From assembly GCA_934593275.1 (NCBI GenBank), contig CAKTQE010000002.1, positions 62,001 to 126,000 on the forward strand: DNA of 64,000 nt. The letters are read 5' to 3'. The notes below the pieces were generated by a model, which saw only the letters and a list, made by a program, of their open reading frames with translations, was not told where the DNA came from and searched no databases. Shown here one piece after another: positions 7,921 to 16,889 of this stretch. Positions within the stretch are counted from its first letter, which is position 1. Every line of letters starts with the position of its first letter. The position numbers were made by a program, and so were the translations under genes. The DNA is from an uncultured Oscillospiraceae bacterium (GTDB lineage: Bacteria > Bacillota > Clostridia > Oscillospirales > Oscillospiraceae).

Positions 7921-8586
7921 ATGAAATTGCCAATTTCTCAGCGGCTTCTGGCCTGCTGTGACTATGTTTCCCCAGGGGCTGTGGTGGCGGACGTGGGCTG
8001 CGACCACGGGTATCTATCCATCCATTTGCTGCAAACCGGACTGGCCCGTCAGGTCTATGCCTCGGACATCCGACCGGGGCCTCTGGACAGTGCCGTCAAA
8101 AACGCTGCCAAATTTGGGGTAGCCCAGCACATTTCTTTTTTCCTTTCCGATGGGGTGCAGGCCCTGCCCCGGGATTTTGACACCCTGGTCTGTGCCGGTA
8201 TGGGGGCGGATGTGATGATCTCCATTCTGGAAAAGGCCCCATGGCTGCAAGATGATCACTATCGTCTCGTTTTACAGTGCCAGTCCAAAACCCCGGTGCT
8301 GCGCCGGTATTTAAGCCAAACCGGCTGGACCATTCACCGGGAGCAGGTACTGCGGGACGGGCGGTTTCTCTACACCGTGCTGGAAGCCCTCTGGAATCCT
8401 GGCGAGCCTCTGACCCCGGGCCAGTGTCATATTTCCCCGGCACTGCTCAGAGGAAACGGACCCTTGGTGCCGGAATACATCACCTGGGTCCGGGAGCATC
8501 TGGCCCTTTCCGTCAACAACAAGTCAGACCCCAACCCCTGGGAAACGGACGCTTACAACGAGCTTCGCGCATTGGAGGAAATATGA
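7921..8586 (+). CDS. trmK: tRNA (adenine(22)-N(1))-methyltransferase
   Basis: 221 residues, the usual length for TrmK, an AdoMet-dependent enzyme methylating N1 of A22 in the D-loop of Bacillota tRNAs. AdoMet-binding motif I is VVADVGCDHGYLSIHL (about residues 21-36), the acidic residue after strand 2 is in YASDIRPG, and motif IV is LVCAGMGADVMISIL, all as in the family. The stop codon overlaps the start of the next gene (ATGA at 8583-8586), so trmK and the Nif3-like gene are translationally coupled, an order widely conserved in Bacillota. No promoter of its own is seen; expression is likely by read-through of the terminator at 7881. Confidence 0.93.
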   Translation: MKLPISQRLLACCDYVSPGAVVADVGCDHGYLSIHLLQTGLARQVYASDIRPGPLDSAVKNAAKFGVAQHISFFLSDGVQALPRDFDTLVCAGMGADVMISILEKAPWLQDDHYRLVLQCQSKTPVLRRYLSQTGWTIHREQVLRDGRFLYTVLEALWNPGEPLTPGQCHISPALLRGNGPLVPEYITWVREHLALSVNNKSDPNPWETDAYNELRALEEI

Positions 8587-9368
8587 GAACCACACAGGAG
8601 ATTTTTGACGTTCTAGATGGGTTGGCCCCCCAGGCCCTGGCCATGGATTGGGACAACTGCGGATTGCAGGTCGGAAGCCGGAATCGGGCGGTAAACCGGG
8701 TCCTCGTTGCCCTGGACCCCTTTGAAGATGTTTGCCGGGAGGCAGACGAAATCGGTGCGGAACTGATCGTGACCCACCATCCCCTGTTCTTTCCCTCCAC
8801 CTCCTGCATGAACGAAGACACTGCCCTGGGCCGTGCCGCTTCCATGCTGATTCGTGGGGGACACACGCTATACAGCTGCCACACCAACCTGGACATTGCC
8901 AAGGGCGGTGTCAATGACCGACTGGCCCAGGTTTTGGGGCTACAAAATGTGGAAACCATCGGCGCAGAGGGACTGCTCCGCCGGGGTACCGTTGCGCCGC
9001 AGCCCTTGGAGCAATTTTTGGCCACCGTCCAGGAGGCCCTGGGCTGCCCCGGTCTGCGGTACTGTGACGGTGGGAAGCCCTGCACCCGCATCGCCGTAGG
9101 CGGCGGTGCCTGTGGTTCGGAACTGCGGGAGGCAGCGGATAACGGCTGCGACACTTTTGTGACCTCCGACATCAAATACAATCAGTTCTGGGATGCCCAG
9201 GACCTGGGAATCACCCTCATTGACGCGGGCCACTTTTATACGGAGAACCCTGTTTGCGCCGTGCTGGCCCACACCCTGCGCCAGGCTTTTCCGGAGCTGG
9301 ATGTACGGATTTCTCAAAAACACAGGGATTGTATGAAATTCTTCGGAAAACCCGTTGATTTTTTCTGA
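8583..9368 (+). CDS. Nif3-like dinuclear metal centre protein (YqfO type)
   Basis: 261 residues from the ATG overlapping the trmK stop. The frame is open further upstream (to 8277) but that part is trmK in another frame, so the coupled start is chosen. Family features: WDNCGLQVGS near the start, the metal ligands in ELIVTHHPLFF (tandem His), SCHTNLDIAKGGVND, and the C-terminal TSDIKYNQFWDA plus LIDAGHFYTE, which place His, Asp and Glu at the two-metal site. It is proposed to be a GTP cyclohydrolase I type 2-like metal hydrolase, but the physiological substrate is unknown. Partner of TrmK by gene order only. Confidence 0.92.
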   Translation: MRTTQEIFDVLDGLAPQALAMDWDNCGLQVGSRNRAVNRVLVALDPFEDVCREADEIGAELIVTHHPLFFPSTSCMNEDTALGRAASMLIRGGHTLYSCHTNLDIAKGGVNDRLAQVLGLQNVETIGAEGLLRRGTVAPQPLEQFLATVQEALGCPGLRYCDGGKPCTRIAVGGGACGSELREAADNGCDTFVTSDIKYNQFWDAQDLGITLIDAGHFYTENPVCAVLAHTLRQAFPELDVRISQKHRDCMKFFGKPVDFF

Positions 9369-9383
9369 GAACGGCGTTATAAT
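9355..9383 (+). promoter_or_regulatory. promoter of yebC
   Basis: -35 TTGATT (9355-9360), 17-bp spacer, -10 TATAAT (9378-9383). It overlaps the stop codon of the preceding gene. Confidence 0.8.
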
Positions 9384-9428
9384 AGGTTGAACATTTTTGA
9401 AAACATTCCAGAAAGGGAAGATTATCCA

Positions 9429-10163
9429 ATGTCCGGACATTCCAAATGGCATAACATTCAGAAAACCAAGGGTGCGCAGGATGCCAAGCGTGCCGCTTCC
9501 TTTACGAAAATCGCAAAGGAAATGATCGTGGCTGTAAAGGAAGGCGGCGGCTCTGCCGATCCCACCTACAACTCCCGTCTGGCCACCGTTATCACCAAGG
9601 CCAAGGCCGCCAATATGCCCAATGACAACATCAAGCGGGTACTGGAAAAGGCCAGCTCCGCCGGCAGCGGTGACAACTACGAATCCATTACTTACGAAGG
9701 CTATGGACCCGGCGGCGTTGCCGTCATTGTAGAAGCCATGACCGACAACCGGAACCGGACCGCCGGCTCCGTCCGCCACCATTTTGACAAGTACGGTGGA
9801 AACCTGGGTGCCAACGGCTGCGTCAGCTGGAGCTTCGATAAGAAAGGCGTTCTGGTTATTGACAACGAGGACGGCGACTACGAAGAAGATCAGGTCATGA
9901 TGGACGCCATGGACTGCGGTGCCGATGACTTTGAAGCCGACGGCGATGTGTTCACCGTTTACACCGCCCCCGATGATTTCAACGCCGTTGCCGACGCCCT
10001 GACCGCCAAGAAGTACAGCTTTGTCTCCGCTCAGATTGAAATGGTTCCTCAGAATTATGTGAAACTCTCCCCTGAGGATGCCGACAAGATGGAAAAAATG
10101 CTGGATCTGTTTGAGGACGATGATGACGTTCAGAACACCTGGCACAACTGGGAGCAGGAATAA
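9429..10163 (+). CDS. yebC: YebC/PmpR family translation factor or regulator
   Basis: 244 residues. The start at 9429 (MSGHSKWHNIQKTKG) is preferred over an ATG at 9387 because the conserved family N-terminus begins there and AAAGGGAAG lies 12-20 bp upstream. Features: KAANMPNDNIKRVLEKAS, TYEGYGPGGVAVIVEAMTDN, GGNLGANGCVSWSFDKKG, all strongly conserved. Members were described as transcriptional regulators; more recent work on bacterial and mitochondrial homologues supports a role in translation of difficult proline-rich stretches. Monocistronic, with its own promoter and terminator. Confidence 0.95.
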   Translation: MSGHSKWHNIQKTKGAQDAKRAASFTKIAKEMIVAVKEGGGSADPTYNSRLATVITKAKAANMPNDNIKRVLEKASSAGSGDNYESITYEGYGPGGVAVIVEAMTDNRNRTAGSVRHHFDKYGGNLGANGCVSWSFDKKGVLVIDNEDGDYEEDQVMMDAMDCGADDFEADGDVFTVYTAPDDFNAVADALTAKKYSFVSAQIEMVPQNYVKLSPEDADKMEKMLDLFEDDDDVQNTWHNWEQE

Positions 10164-10179
10164 ACTCATTTTTTCAGAA

Positions 10180-10218
10180 ACCACTCCGGATTTTCTTCCG
10201 GGGTGGTTTTCTTTTTTT
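10180..10218 (+). terminator. terminator after yebC
   Basis: Arms 10180-10189 and 10198-10207 pair (one mismatch), followed by a long T tract. Confidence 0.85.
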
Positions 10219-10298
10219 CAGTTTCCCTCTTGCGAACCTTAGCAGATTATGGTAAACTTATTTTGCTTTCTACAAAAACAGACAATGCAGGTGAGCCT

Positions 10299-12242
10299 AT
10301 GAAAAAAAGAATCTCCTTTCTCCTTGCGGCCCTATTGATTCTGGGGCTGCTGTCCGGCTGTACCCCCACCGCCACTTCCTCCATACAGGAATCGGCTGCT
10401 ACCCAACCGCTCCCCCAGTCCCCCACCGCTCCCGCTGACGGTGATCCCAAAGATGTGACCTGTAAGGGAAGCTATTCCTCCGTCACATTCAACCGGGAAC
10501 TCATTGCCAGAGTGGGAGAAACAAACCTGACAAACGGAGAACTGCAATTTTATTATCTCGGTGCCATAGGCTCTTATTTTCAGGGAAACCCCACCCAAAA
10601 GCCGAATCTGACCCAGGATTTGGACACCCAAAGCTGCCCCATTGACAAAACGGTTCACTCCTGGCAGCAGTATTTTCTAAAAGAAGCCCTGTCCTCCTGG
10701 CATACGGCCCAGGCCCTGGTGGCTCTATCCAAGGCAGAGGGACTGCCGGTGGAGCCGGAATATGCCCCCAGCGATGGCTTCTATGAAGAATATATGGACG
10801 GTATGCCCGCCACCAAATATATGTACCGCTACACACCGGACTATGCTCCCAACTCCATGCACCAAAAATATCTGGATGAACTGCCCCAGGTTTTTGAGGC
10901 TCTGGCCAAGGAGCTTGGTTTTTCCTCCGGAGAGGAACTGGCGCAAACCCTGTGCGGCGTTTCTCTGGACACCCTGGTAGAAAGCGCGAACGTTTACAAC
11001 TGGGGGTATATGTATCTTTCCACCATGGCTGACTACCTGAAACCGGAAGAAGCGGACATTCAGGAGGCGGCGGACAAAAACAAGGAAAAAGATGCCCAGG
11101 TTCTCTACGTGGACTTTCATCAGGTCCTTCTGACTCCGGAGGAGGGCGAAACTTCAGAGGACTGCAAACAGCGGGCCGAAAAAATGGTCGCCAAGTGGAG
11201 TGGCTTCTTCCGCAAAAGCGAGGGTACCTTTGGCCAGATGGCCTATGACTATTCTGAGGATGAAGCCTCCCGACTTTTGGGCGGTGCCTATCTCCACGTT
11301 CCCAAAGGCGGCCTGATTCCCGAACTGGAAGATTGGCTGTTTGACGATGCCCGGGTCAGCGGTGACGCCACCGTGGTAGAATCTCCTCTGGGCATCCATA
11401 TGCTCTACTACACCGCCGGAAACACCCTGGCCTATGCCCAGGCGGAACAGTCTCTTCTGGCGGAAAACCTGCAAAAGCTTGCCCAGCGCGCCCGGGAAAC
11501 ATACCCCATGACCGTTTATTACGGGGCCATCCGTCTGATGCCCATTGCAAGTGATCGCCTGTTCTCTTTCTCCGATGTACTCTACCAGGACGTTGCCCAT
11601 GAGCGTTTCCCGGAAATTCCGCTGTATTTGCAGCAGGATTACGGTGCCACCCGATATGGCAACTATCCTCTGCGGACCTACGGCTGCGGCATTACCTCTC
11701 TTTCCATGCTCTCCACCTACATGACCGATACCGAGCTGACCCCTCCTGAAATGTGCAGACGTTATGGCTCTTACTGCCATTCTGACGGAACGGACGGTAT
11801 GATTTTCATCAACGAACCTTGCAACATGGGTTACTACGTCATCGACAAAATATTCAGCGGTGAGGAAGCCCTAAAGGCCCTGAAAGACGGCTACGTGGTG
11901 GTCTCCCTGCAAAATTATGGCTACTGGACCAGCAAGGGACACTACATCGTTCTTGAAAAAATTGACGAGGACGGCATTCAGGTCCGGGATTCCAATATTT
12001 ATAACTACAGAAAGCTGCCCGCCCACAAGCTGGACCGGCATTCCTGGAATAATATTTTCCCCAACAATGTGCGCTGGTGGGTATTTGAGAAAAAGCAGGT
12101 CCGCTCCCCCCTGTGTACCCGGTGCGGCACCCCGGAAAGCTACCCTGAGGGGATTTTGAAAACCGATTATCTGTGCCAGAGATGTGCCAAGGCCCTGACA
12201 CGGAGAAATCTGTATCTGTCTCTCGCAACAACGCTTCCATAA
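10299..12242 (+). CDS. lipoprotein with PpiC-like, C39-like peptidase and C-terminal zinc-ribbon parts
   Basis: 647 residues from ATG 10299 (AGGTGAG upstream; the upstream open frame lies in the yebC terminator). Lipobox LLSGC gives a lipid-anchored exported protein. Residues about 250-400 resemble a SurA/PpiC parvulin module (VDFHQVLLTPEEGET ... GGAYLHVPKGGLIPELEDW ... SPLGIHMLYY). Residues about 440-595 look like a C39-type papain-fold peptidase: RTYGCGITSLSML with candidate catalytic C463, KGHYIVLEKI with H548, and VRDSN supplying the third residue. The tail has CTRC and CQRC (C606, C609, C626, C629), a zinc ribbon that is unusual outside the cytoplasm. Inference: an extracytoplasmic folding/processing protein. 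Substrate unknown; flanked by terminators, so it stands alone. Confidence 0.75.
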   Translation: MKKRISFLLAALLILGLLSGCTPTATSSIQESAATQPLPQSPTAPADGDPKDVTCKGSYSSVTFNRELIARVGETNLTNGELQFYYLGAIGSYFQGNPTQKPNLTQDLDTQSCPIDKTVHSWQQYFLKEALSSWHTAQALVALSKAEGLPVEPEYAPSDGFYEEYMDGMPATKYMYRYTPDYAPNSMHQKYLDELPQVFEALAKELGFSSGEELAQTLCGVSLDTLVESANVYNWGYMYLSTMADYLKPEEADIQEAADKNKEKDAQVLYVDFHQVLLTPEEGETSEDCKQRAEKMVAKWSGFFRKSEGTFGQMAYDYSEDEASRLLGGAYLHVPKGGLIPELEDWLFDDARVSGDATVVESPLGIHMLYYTAGNTLAYAQAEQSLLAENLQKLAQRARETYPMTVYYGAIRLMPIASDRLFSFSDVLYQDVAHERFPEIPLYLQQDYGATRYGNYPLRTYGCGITSLSMLSTYMTDTELTPPEMCRRYGSYCHSDGTDGMIFINEPCNMGYYVIDKIFSGEEALKALKDGYVVVSLQNYGYWTSKGHYIVLEKIDEDGIQVRDSNIYNYRKLPAHKLDRHSWNNIFPNNVRWWVFEKKQVRSPLCTRCGTPESYPEGILKTDYLCQRCAKALTRRNLYLSLATTLP

Positions 12243-12247
12243 AAACA

Positions 12248-12299
12248 CTGCCGCGGCATGAGGACTCTTTGGTATCCTCATGCCGCGGCAGATATTTTT
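12248..12299. terminator. bidirectional terminator between the lipoprotein gene and mreB
   Basis: Perfect 17-bp inverted repeat (12248-12264 with 12275-12291) around a 10-nt loop. T tracts follow on both strands, serving the convergent genes on each side. Confidence 0.9.
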
Positions 12300-12304
12300 T
12301 ATCG

Positions 12305-13348
12305 TTACAGGCCACTCTTCATGGCCCGCTTCCGGGCAATGTTGATGGGGCCTTCTTCCATGTTGTTGATCCAGGCCAGGCTCTTGCCGCAGCCGTAGGC
12401 CGTGCAGGAATCCGGGTCATCGGCAACGATGCAGGGAATGCCGGTACGCTCCATTAAAAGCTCCGCAAAACCCCAAAGCTGGCTGGAACCGCCGGTCAGG
12501 GTAATGCCGTTTTCGGACACGTCACTGACAAGTTCCGGGCTGGCCTGTTCCAGTACCGCCATGGTTTCATCGGCGATCATCCGGGCGGGGCGGCGCAGAA
12601 CCTCATAGATTTCTTTGGAGCTGATGGTCACCATCTTCGGCATACCGGTCTTGGAATCCCGGCCCTTGACGTTCATAGTCAGTTCCTCATTCCGGGGATA
12701 GACCTCACCGATCTGGATTTTGATTTCCTCGGCGGTGACCTGGCCCACCACCATATTGTGCTGGCGGCGGATATACCGGGCAATGGCCTCGTCAAAGGCA
12801 TCACCCGCCATTTTTAAGGAGGAGGAAACGGAAACGCCGTTCATGCTCAGCACGGCAATGTCCGTGGTGCCGCCGCCGATATCCACCACCATATGGCCGT
12901 TGGGGTCCTTGATATTCAGTCCGGCACCCAGAGCCGCTGCCAGCGGTTCTTCGATCAGGAACACACGGCGGGCACCGGCCTCAATGGCGGCGTTGATCAC
13001 GCTGCGTTCCTCTACCTCGGTAACACCGCTGGGAACACTGACGACCACACGGGGCTTGGGGGTAAAAATAGAAGCCTTGGTGGCGGTTTTGAACATTTCG
13101 CTCAGCATTTTCACGGTCATTTCGTGGTCGGAAATAATGCCGTCCTTTAAAGGCCGCATGGCCACCACGTTGCCGGGGGTCCGGTTCAGCATGTTCCGGG
13201 CCGCAGAGCCGACCTGTAGAATTTTGCCGGTGTTTCGGTCCACCGCCACAACAGAGGGCTCCCGAACCACCAGGCCCTTGCCGTCGGCATAAATCAGTAC
13301 ATTCGATGTTCCCAGGTCCACACCCAGGTCATTGGAAAACAGCTGCAT
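12305..13348 (-). CDS. mreB: MreB-family cell-shape actin homologue
   Basis: 347 residues, normal MreB/Mbl length. The start is at 13348 (MQLFSNDLGVDLGTSNVL) behind GGAGGT; an upstream ATG at 13375 lacks support. Actin-fold ATP-binding motifs are present: phosphate-1 DLGTSNVLIYADGKG, phosphate-2 MVVDIGGGTTDIAVLS, adenosine motif ITLTGGSSQLWGF. MreB filaments guide lateral wall synthesis at the membrane. There is no mreC or mreD alongside; the gene is instead last in a recD2-comFC-mreB unit, 45 bp after comFC. It could equally be called Mbl or MreBH, as these paralogues cannot be told apart by eye. Confidence 0.93.
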   Translation of the reverse strand: MQLFSNDLGVDLGTSNVLIYADGKGLVVREPSVVAVDRNTGKILQVGSAARNMLNRTPGNVVAMRPLKDGIISDHEMTVKMLSEMFKTATKASIFTPKPRVVVSVPSGVTEVEERSVINAAIEAGARRVFLIEEPLAAALGAGLNIKDPNGHMVVDIGGGTTDIAVLSMNGVSVSSSLKMAGDAFDEAIARYIRRQHNMVVGQVTAEEIKIQIGEVYPRNEELTMNVKGRDSKTGMPKMVTISSKEIYEVLRRPARMIADETMAVLEQASPELVSDVSENGITLTGGSSQLWGFAELLMERTGIPCIVADDPDSCTAYGCGKSLAWINNMEEGPINIARKRAMKSGL

Positions 13349-13392
13349 TTGGTACCTCCGCGCCTGAAGGCGCAATCATAGAATCAACAAAT

Positions 13393-14091
13393 TTATTTGG
13401 GGGACTGCTTCTGGGCTGCCGCCACCGTTCCGCAGGAAACGCTTTTGGCTCCTGCGGACAAAAGGACTCTGGCGCATTCCTCCGCCGTGGCCCCGGTGGT
13501 AAACACATCGTCGATCAGCAGGATGCGTTTTCCTTTTACGGAATACTTTGGGTGCATCTCATAGACCCCAAGCACATTTCCCCTGCGTTCTTCCCCGGTA
13601 AGCGAGGATTGGGGACGGTTATGGCGGCGCTTTCTCAAAAGCTTCCTGGGCTTTATTCCCAGCTCTGCGCCCACAGCCTCTGCCAGAAGCTGGGCCTGGT
13701 CGTAACCTCTGCGGAATCGGCGCAGGGGGCTCACCGGGGCCCAGGTGAGTTCATCGAAGCCCTCCGGGTGCTGCTGTTCCAGGCACATGGCAAGCCTGTG
13801 CCCCAAAGGCACCGCCAAATCGGTACGCCCGTGGAACTTGAGTTTCAGAATAGAAGCCCGGACGTTCCCCTTATAGTACCAGACCGAAGTGAAACTGTCA
13901 AGAAATTGAAGCTTTGTTTTTCTGTTTGGATGCTCTTTTTCCGGAAGGCAGGGAAAATCCGGGCCGATCCGGCGGCATTTTTCGCAAAAATCCGTTTCAT
14001 TTTTGGAAAGAAGCCGGTCACACAGGGCGCATCTTGGGGGAAACAGCAAATCCAGCACCCAGTACCAGGGAAACAGCAGCACCTCTTTCAT
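13393..14091 (-). CDS. comFC: ComFC-like amidophosphoribosyltransferase-fold protein
   Basis: 232 residues. The N-terminal zinc-binding motif is CALCDRLL ... CEKC, followed by the FHGR region (LKLKFHGRTDLA), RFRRGYDQAQLLA, RKRRHNRPQSSLTGEERRGN, and the PRPP-loop VLLIDDVFTTGAT-like ILLIDDVFTTGATAEECA. ComFC/GntX proteins take part in DNA uptake and handling of incoming single strands in competent bacteria; here no other competence genes are visible. Its start overlaps the recD2 stop by four bases (ATGA), so the helicase and ComFC are coupled, which fits a DNA processing role. Confidence 0.9.
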   Translation of the reverse strand: MKEVLLFPWYWVLDLLFPPRCALCDRLLSKNETDFCEKCRRIGPDFPCLPEKEHPNRKTKLQFLDSFTSVWYYKGNVRASILKLKFHGRTDLAVPLGHRLAMCLEQQHPEGFDELTWAPVSPLRRFRRGYDQAQLLAEAVGAELGIKPRKLLRKRRHNRPQSSLTGEERRGNVLGVYEMHPKYSVKGKRILLIDDVFTTGATAEECARVLLSAGAKSVSCGTVAAAQKQSPK

Positions 14092-16316
14092 CCTACTTTT
14101 CCCTGAAGCCGCAGCTTTAAGCCGGTGTAACGCTTGTTTTTCCGGGCATTGGCGGTCATGGCCGCCACGGTCTCCTCCCGGCCCACCAGAATCAGCAGTT
14201 CCTTTGCCCGGGTGACAGCCGTATACAAAACACTGCGGCTGAGAAGATAAGGGGACCCGCCCCAGGCCGCAAGGATCACCGCCCGGTATTCGCTGCCCTG
14301 ACTTTTATGGACGGTAATGGCAAAGGCCGGTTCCAGCTCCCCAAGCTGGGTAAAATCGTAGTCGGCCTCCCGGTCGTCATAGACCACGGTGACTGTCTCC
14401 TTATTTCGGTCAATTTCCAGAATCACGCCCACGTCCCCGTTGAACACCCCAGCTCCGGCAGCGGTGCCGTCACATTTTTTCCATACGATGTCATAGTTAT
14501 TGCGGATCTGCATGACCCGGTCCCCCTCCCGGAACGTGAAATCCCCATAGCTATGTTCCTTTTTATCCGGACTGGGGGGATTCAACGCCCCCTGCAGCAG
14601 CTTATTCAGGGCCACCGTTCCAACGCCTCCCTTTCGGGTGGGAGAGAGTACCTGAATCTGGTCCGCGGGAATGCCCATATTCTTGGGAAGCCGGGTGCTG
14701 CACAGATCCCGGATGAGTTTGGTCAATTCCTCCTCGGAGTTGCGGCGCATGAAAAAGAAGTCGCTTTTCACATTTTTAAGCTCCGGCATTTCTCCCTGAT
14801 TGATCTTGTGGGCGTTCATAACGATAAGGCTCTGTTGGGCCTGACGGAAAATTTCGGTCAGACGGACTGCGGGAAGCTGGCCGCTGCGCAGCATATCCCC
14901 AAAGGGAGAGCCAGGGCCTACCGGAGGCAGCTGATCCGGGTCACCCACCAGAATCAGCCGTTTCCCTTTGGGAATTGCCCGCAAAAGCCTGTATAGCAGG
15001 CGAATATCCACCATAGACATTTCATCCACAATGACGGCATCAGCCTTTAAGGGGTTATCCTCATCCCGGGCAAAGTACATTTTTCCGGTATTCTGGTCAA
15101 TGCCCGCCTCCAAAAGCCTGTGGATGGTGGAAGCCTCCTCGCCGGTGACCTCTGCCATGCGCTTGGCCGCCCGGCCTGTGGGGGCCGCCACCAGGCATTT
15201 CATCTGCAAATTTCCCAAAAGGGACAGAATGCCCGTCAAAAGGGTCGTTTTGCCGGTACCGGGGCCGCCGGTGATCAGCAGCAGGCCGGAAGTCGCCGCC
15301 TCCCGAATGGCCTGGGTCTGCTCTGCGGAATACTCGATGCCGCTGTCCCGGGCCACCTGGGCAATGCGTTCCTCCAAATCTTCCGGCTCCGGAAAAGCTT
15401 TTTTCGCCAGTTCCTGCAAGCGCATGGTGGTATAGACTTCTGCCTCGTGAAGCTCCGGCAGATAATCCACGGTGATGTTTGCCAGAACATCCCGAACCAC
15501 CCGCCCGGCTTCCAATAGCCGCTCCAAGCCCTGGGCAATCGGCTCCGGCTCCAGGCTCAACAGCTGGGCGGCAGACAGCAGCAGCTTTTCTTCCGGAAGA
15601 AAGCTGTGACCTACGGTGAGATTGTATTCCAGCTGAAATAGGATGCCCGCCTCCACCCGGCGGGGGTCGTCTCCGGCCACTCCCAGTTCAATGGCAAATC
15701 GGTCCACGGCTCCAAAGGGGGCTTCCAGCCCCTCCTCCATGAGCAGATAGGGGTCGTCATACAATAAATCCACCGTACTCTCTCCAAAGAGCTTGTAGGC
15801 CCGCAGTGCCAGTTCTGCCGGGAGCTGATGCTGGGTAAAAAATTCCATCAGCTGCCGCATACCCACCCGGACCCGGAATTCCTCACCGATGGCCTTGGCT
15901 CTGGCCTCGGAGATCCCAGAGACCTCTGCCAGACGCAACGGCTCCCGCTCCATGATCTGCAGGGTCTTGTCTCCGAATTTTGCCACGATGCGGGCAGCGG
16001 ATACAGGGCCAATGCCTTTGATGACCCGGCCCGCCAGATAGGCCTGGATTTGAGCGGCGGTTTCCGGCATCAGTCGTTCCAGGAATTCCGCCTCAAACTG
16101 CCGCCCGTAGGAAGCGTGGCTGCTCCACTTCCCTGTGACCATGAGCCGCTCTCCCACCACAGGCAGGGGGATGGTGCCTACCACGGTCACCGCCTGTTTT
16201 TCTCCCACATTCAGCCGCAGTACACTGTAGCCGTTGTCGTAATTCTGGTAGACCACCGTTTCGATGGTCCCCTGCAATATTTCCAGTTCCTGTGTCAAAA
16301 CCCGTTCCTCTCTCAT
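14088..16316 (-). CDS. recD2: RecD2-family ATP-dependent DNA helicase
   Basis: 742 residues from the ATG at 16316 (MREERVLTQELE); an earlier ATG at 16406 adds 30 unconvincing residues. N-terminal OB-like and helix-hairpin-helix part (GRVIKGIGPVSAARIVAKFG), which marks RecD2 rather than RecD. Superfamily 1B motor: Walker A LLITGGPGTGKTTL, Walker B VIVDEMSMVD, LVGDPDQLPPVGPG, and the late motif AITVHKSQGSEY. It unwinds DNA 5' to 3' and limits replication fork trouble and recombination in organisms without RecBC. First gene of a recD2-comFC-mreB unit. No confident promoter was found in the 250 bp upstream. Confidence 0.93.
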   Translation of the reverse strand: MREERVLTQELEILQGTIETVVYQNYDNGYSVLRLNVGEKQAVTVVGTIPLPVVGERLMVTGKWSSHASYGRQFEAEFLERLMPETAAQIQAYLAGRVIKGIGPVSAARIVAKFGDKTLQIMEREPLRLAEVSGISEARAKAIGEEFRVRVGMRQLMEFFTQHQLPAELALRAYKLFGESTVDLLYDDPYLLMEEGLEAPFGAVDRFAIELGVAGDDPRRVEAGILFQLEYNLTVGHSFLPEEKLLLSAAQLLSLEPEPIAQGLERLLEAGRVVRDVLANITVDYLPELHEAEVYTTMRLQELAKKAFPEPEDLEERIAQVARDSGIEYSAEQTQAIREAATSGLLLITGGPGTGKTTLLTGILSLLGNLQMKCLVAAPTGRAAKRMAEVTGEEASTIHRLLEAGIDQNTGKMYFARDEDNPLKADAVIVDEMSMVDIRLLYRLLRAIPKGKRLILVGDPDQLPPVGPGSPFGDMLRSGQLPAVRLTEIFRQAQQSLIVMNAHKINQGEMPELKNVKSDFFFMRRNSEEELTKLIRDLCSTRLPKNMGIPADQIQVLSPTRKGGVGTVALNKLLQGALNPPSPDKKEHSYGDFTFREGDRVMQIRNNYDIVWKKCDGTAAGAGVFNGDVGVILEIDRNKETVTVVYDDREADYDFTQLGELEPAFAITVHKSQGSEYRAVILAAWGGSPYLLSRSVLYTAVTRAKELLILVGREETVAAMTANARKNKRYTGLKLRLQGKVG

Positions 16317-16562
16317 TCCCGGCCCCATGGGACAGGCCGTGTGTTTCTCCCCCAAAAACGGGGACAGCATACAAGGCAGCCTGGTGTAATGGACCTTGCA
16401 AGTCATCCATCTTTAAAAAGCTGCCGTTTCTTTCTTTTCAGTTTACTATATTTCCGTAGAATTGGGAAGTAGTTTCTGAAAAAAATTTACATTTGCAGAA
16501 ATTTGATCAGACCCAATCCTCTCTTTTTTTAACAGTTTCGGAAAAGTGATGAATAATTCTAC

Positions 16563-16591
16563 TTGCAAGAATGAACAATTTGCAGTACAAT
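16563..16591 (+). promoter_or_regulatory. promoter of the ATP synthase operon
   Basis: -35 TTGCAA (16563-16568), 17-bp spacer, -10 TACAAT (16586-16591). GAGGAGG follows at 16601-16607 before atpZ. The rest of the recD2-atpZ gap (16317-16562) shows nothing I can name. Confidence 0.7.
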
Positions 16592-16613
16592 AAGATACAT
16601 GAGGAGGTTCGCC

Positions 16614-16871
16614 ATGAAAGAGTGGAGTTTACTGATATGGATACCTCAATTTGGTATTTCCATTGTGTTTCCTCTGATTGCTTTTATCATGCTGGCTGTT
16701 TGGCTTCGGGATTATTGGGGCTGGGGTGACTGGGTCATCGCCGCCGGTATTTTTTGCGGTCTCATCACTGCTGCCATCGGTTTTCGGGATACGGCCAGAG
16801 CCATGCTGGAAGCCTCGGGACACAAAAAAGAACACAAAGACCATGGTGTCAGTTTTAACAGCCATGATTAA
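16614..16871 (+). CDS. atpZ: AtpZ-like ATP synthase accessory membrane protein
   Basis: 85 residues from the ATG at 16614, placed 6 bp after GAGGAGG. Two hydrophobic helices (IPQFGISIVFPLIAFIMLAVW and DWVIAAGIFCGLITAAIGF) with an aromatic linker (LRDYWGWG), then a charged His/Lys tail. This matches the small AtpZ/AtpI-type proteins at the head of atp operons, some of which are proposed Mg2+ or Ca2+ transporters or assembly helpers. First gene of the operon; the assignment rests on topology and position more than on strong motifs. Confidence 0.75.
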   Translation: MKEWSLLIWIPQFGISIVFPLIAFIMLAVWLRDYWGWGDWVIAAGIFCGLITAAIGFRDTARAMLEASGHKKEHKDHGVSFNSHD

Positions 16872-16889
16872 GGAAAGGAGATCTGATAC

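Noticed and set aside
8277-8582. Longer N-terminus for the Nif3-like protein
   Set aside because: This part is trmK read in another frame; the family N-terminus begins at the ATG overlapping the trmK stop.
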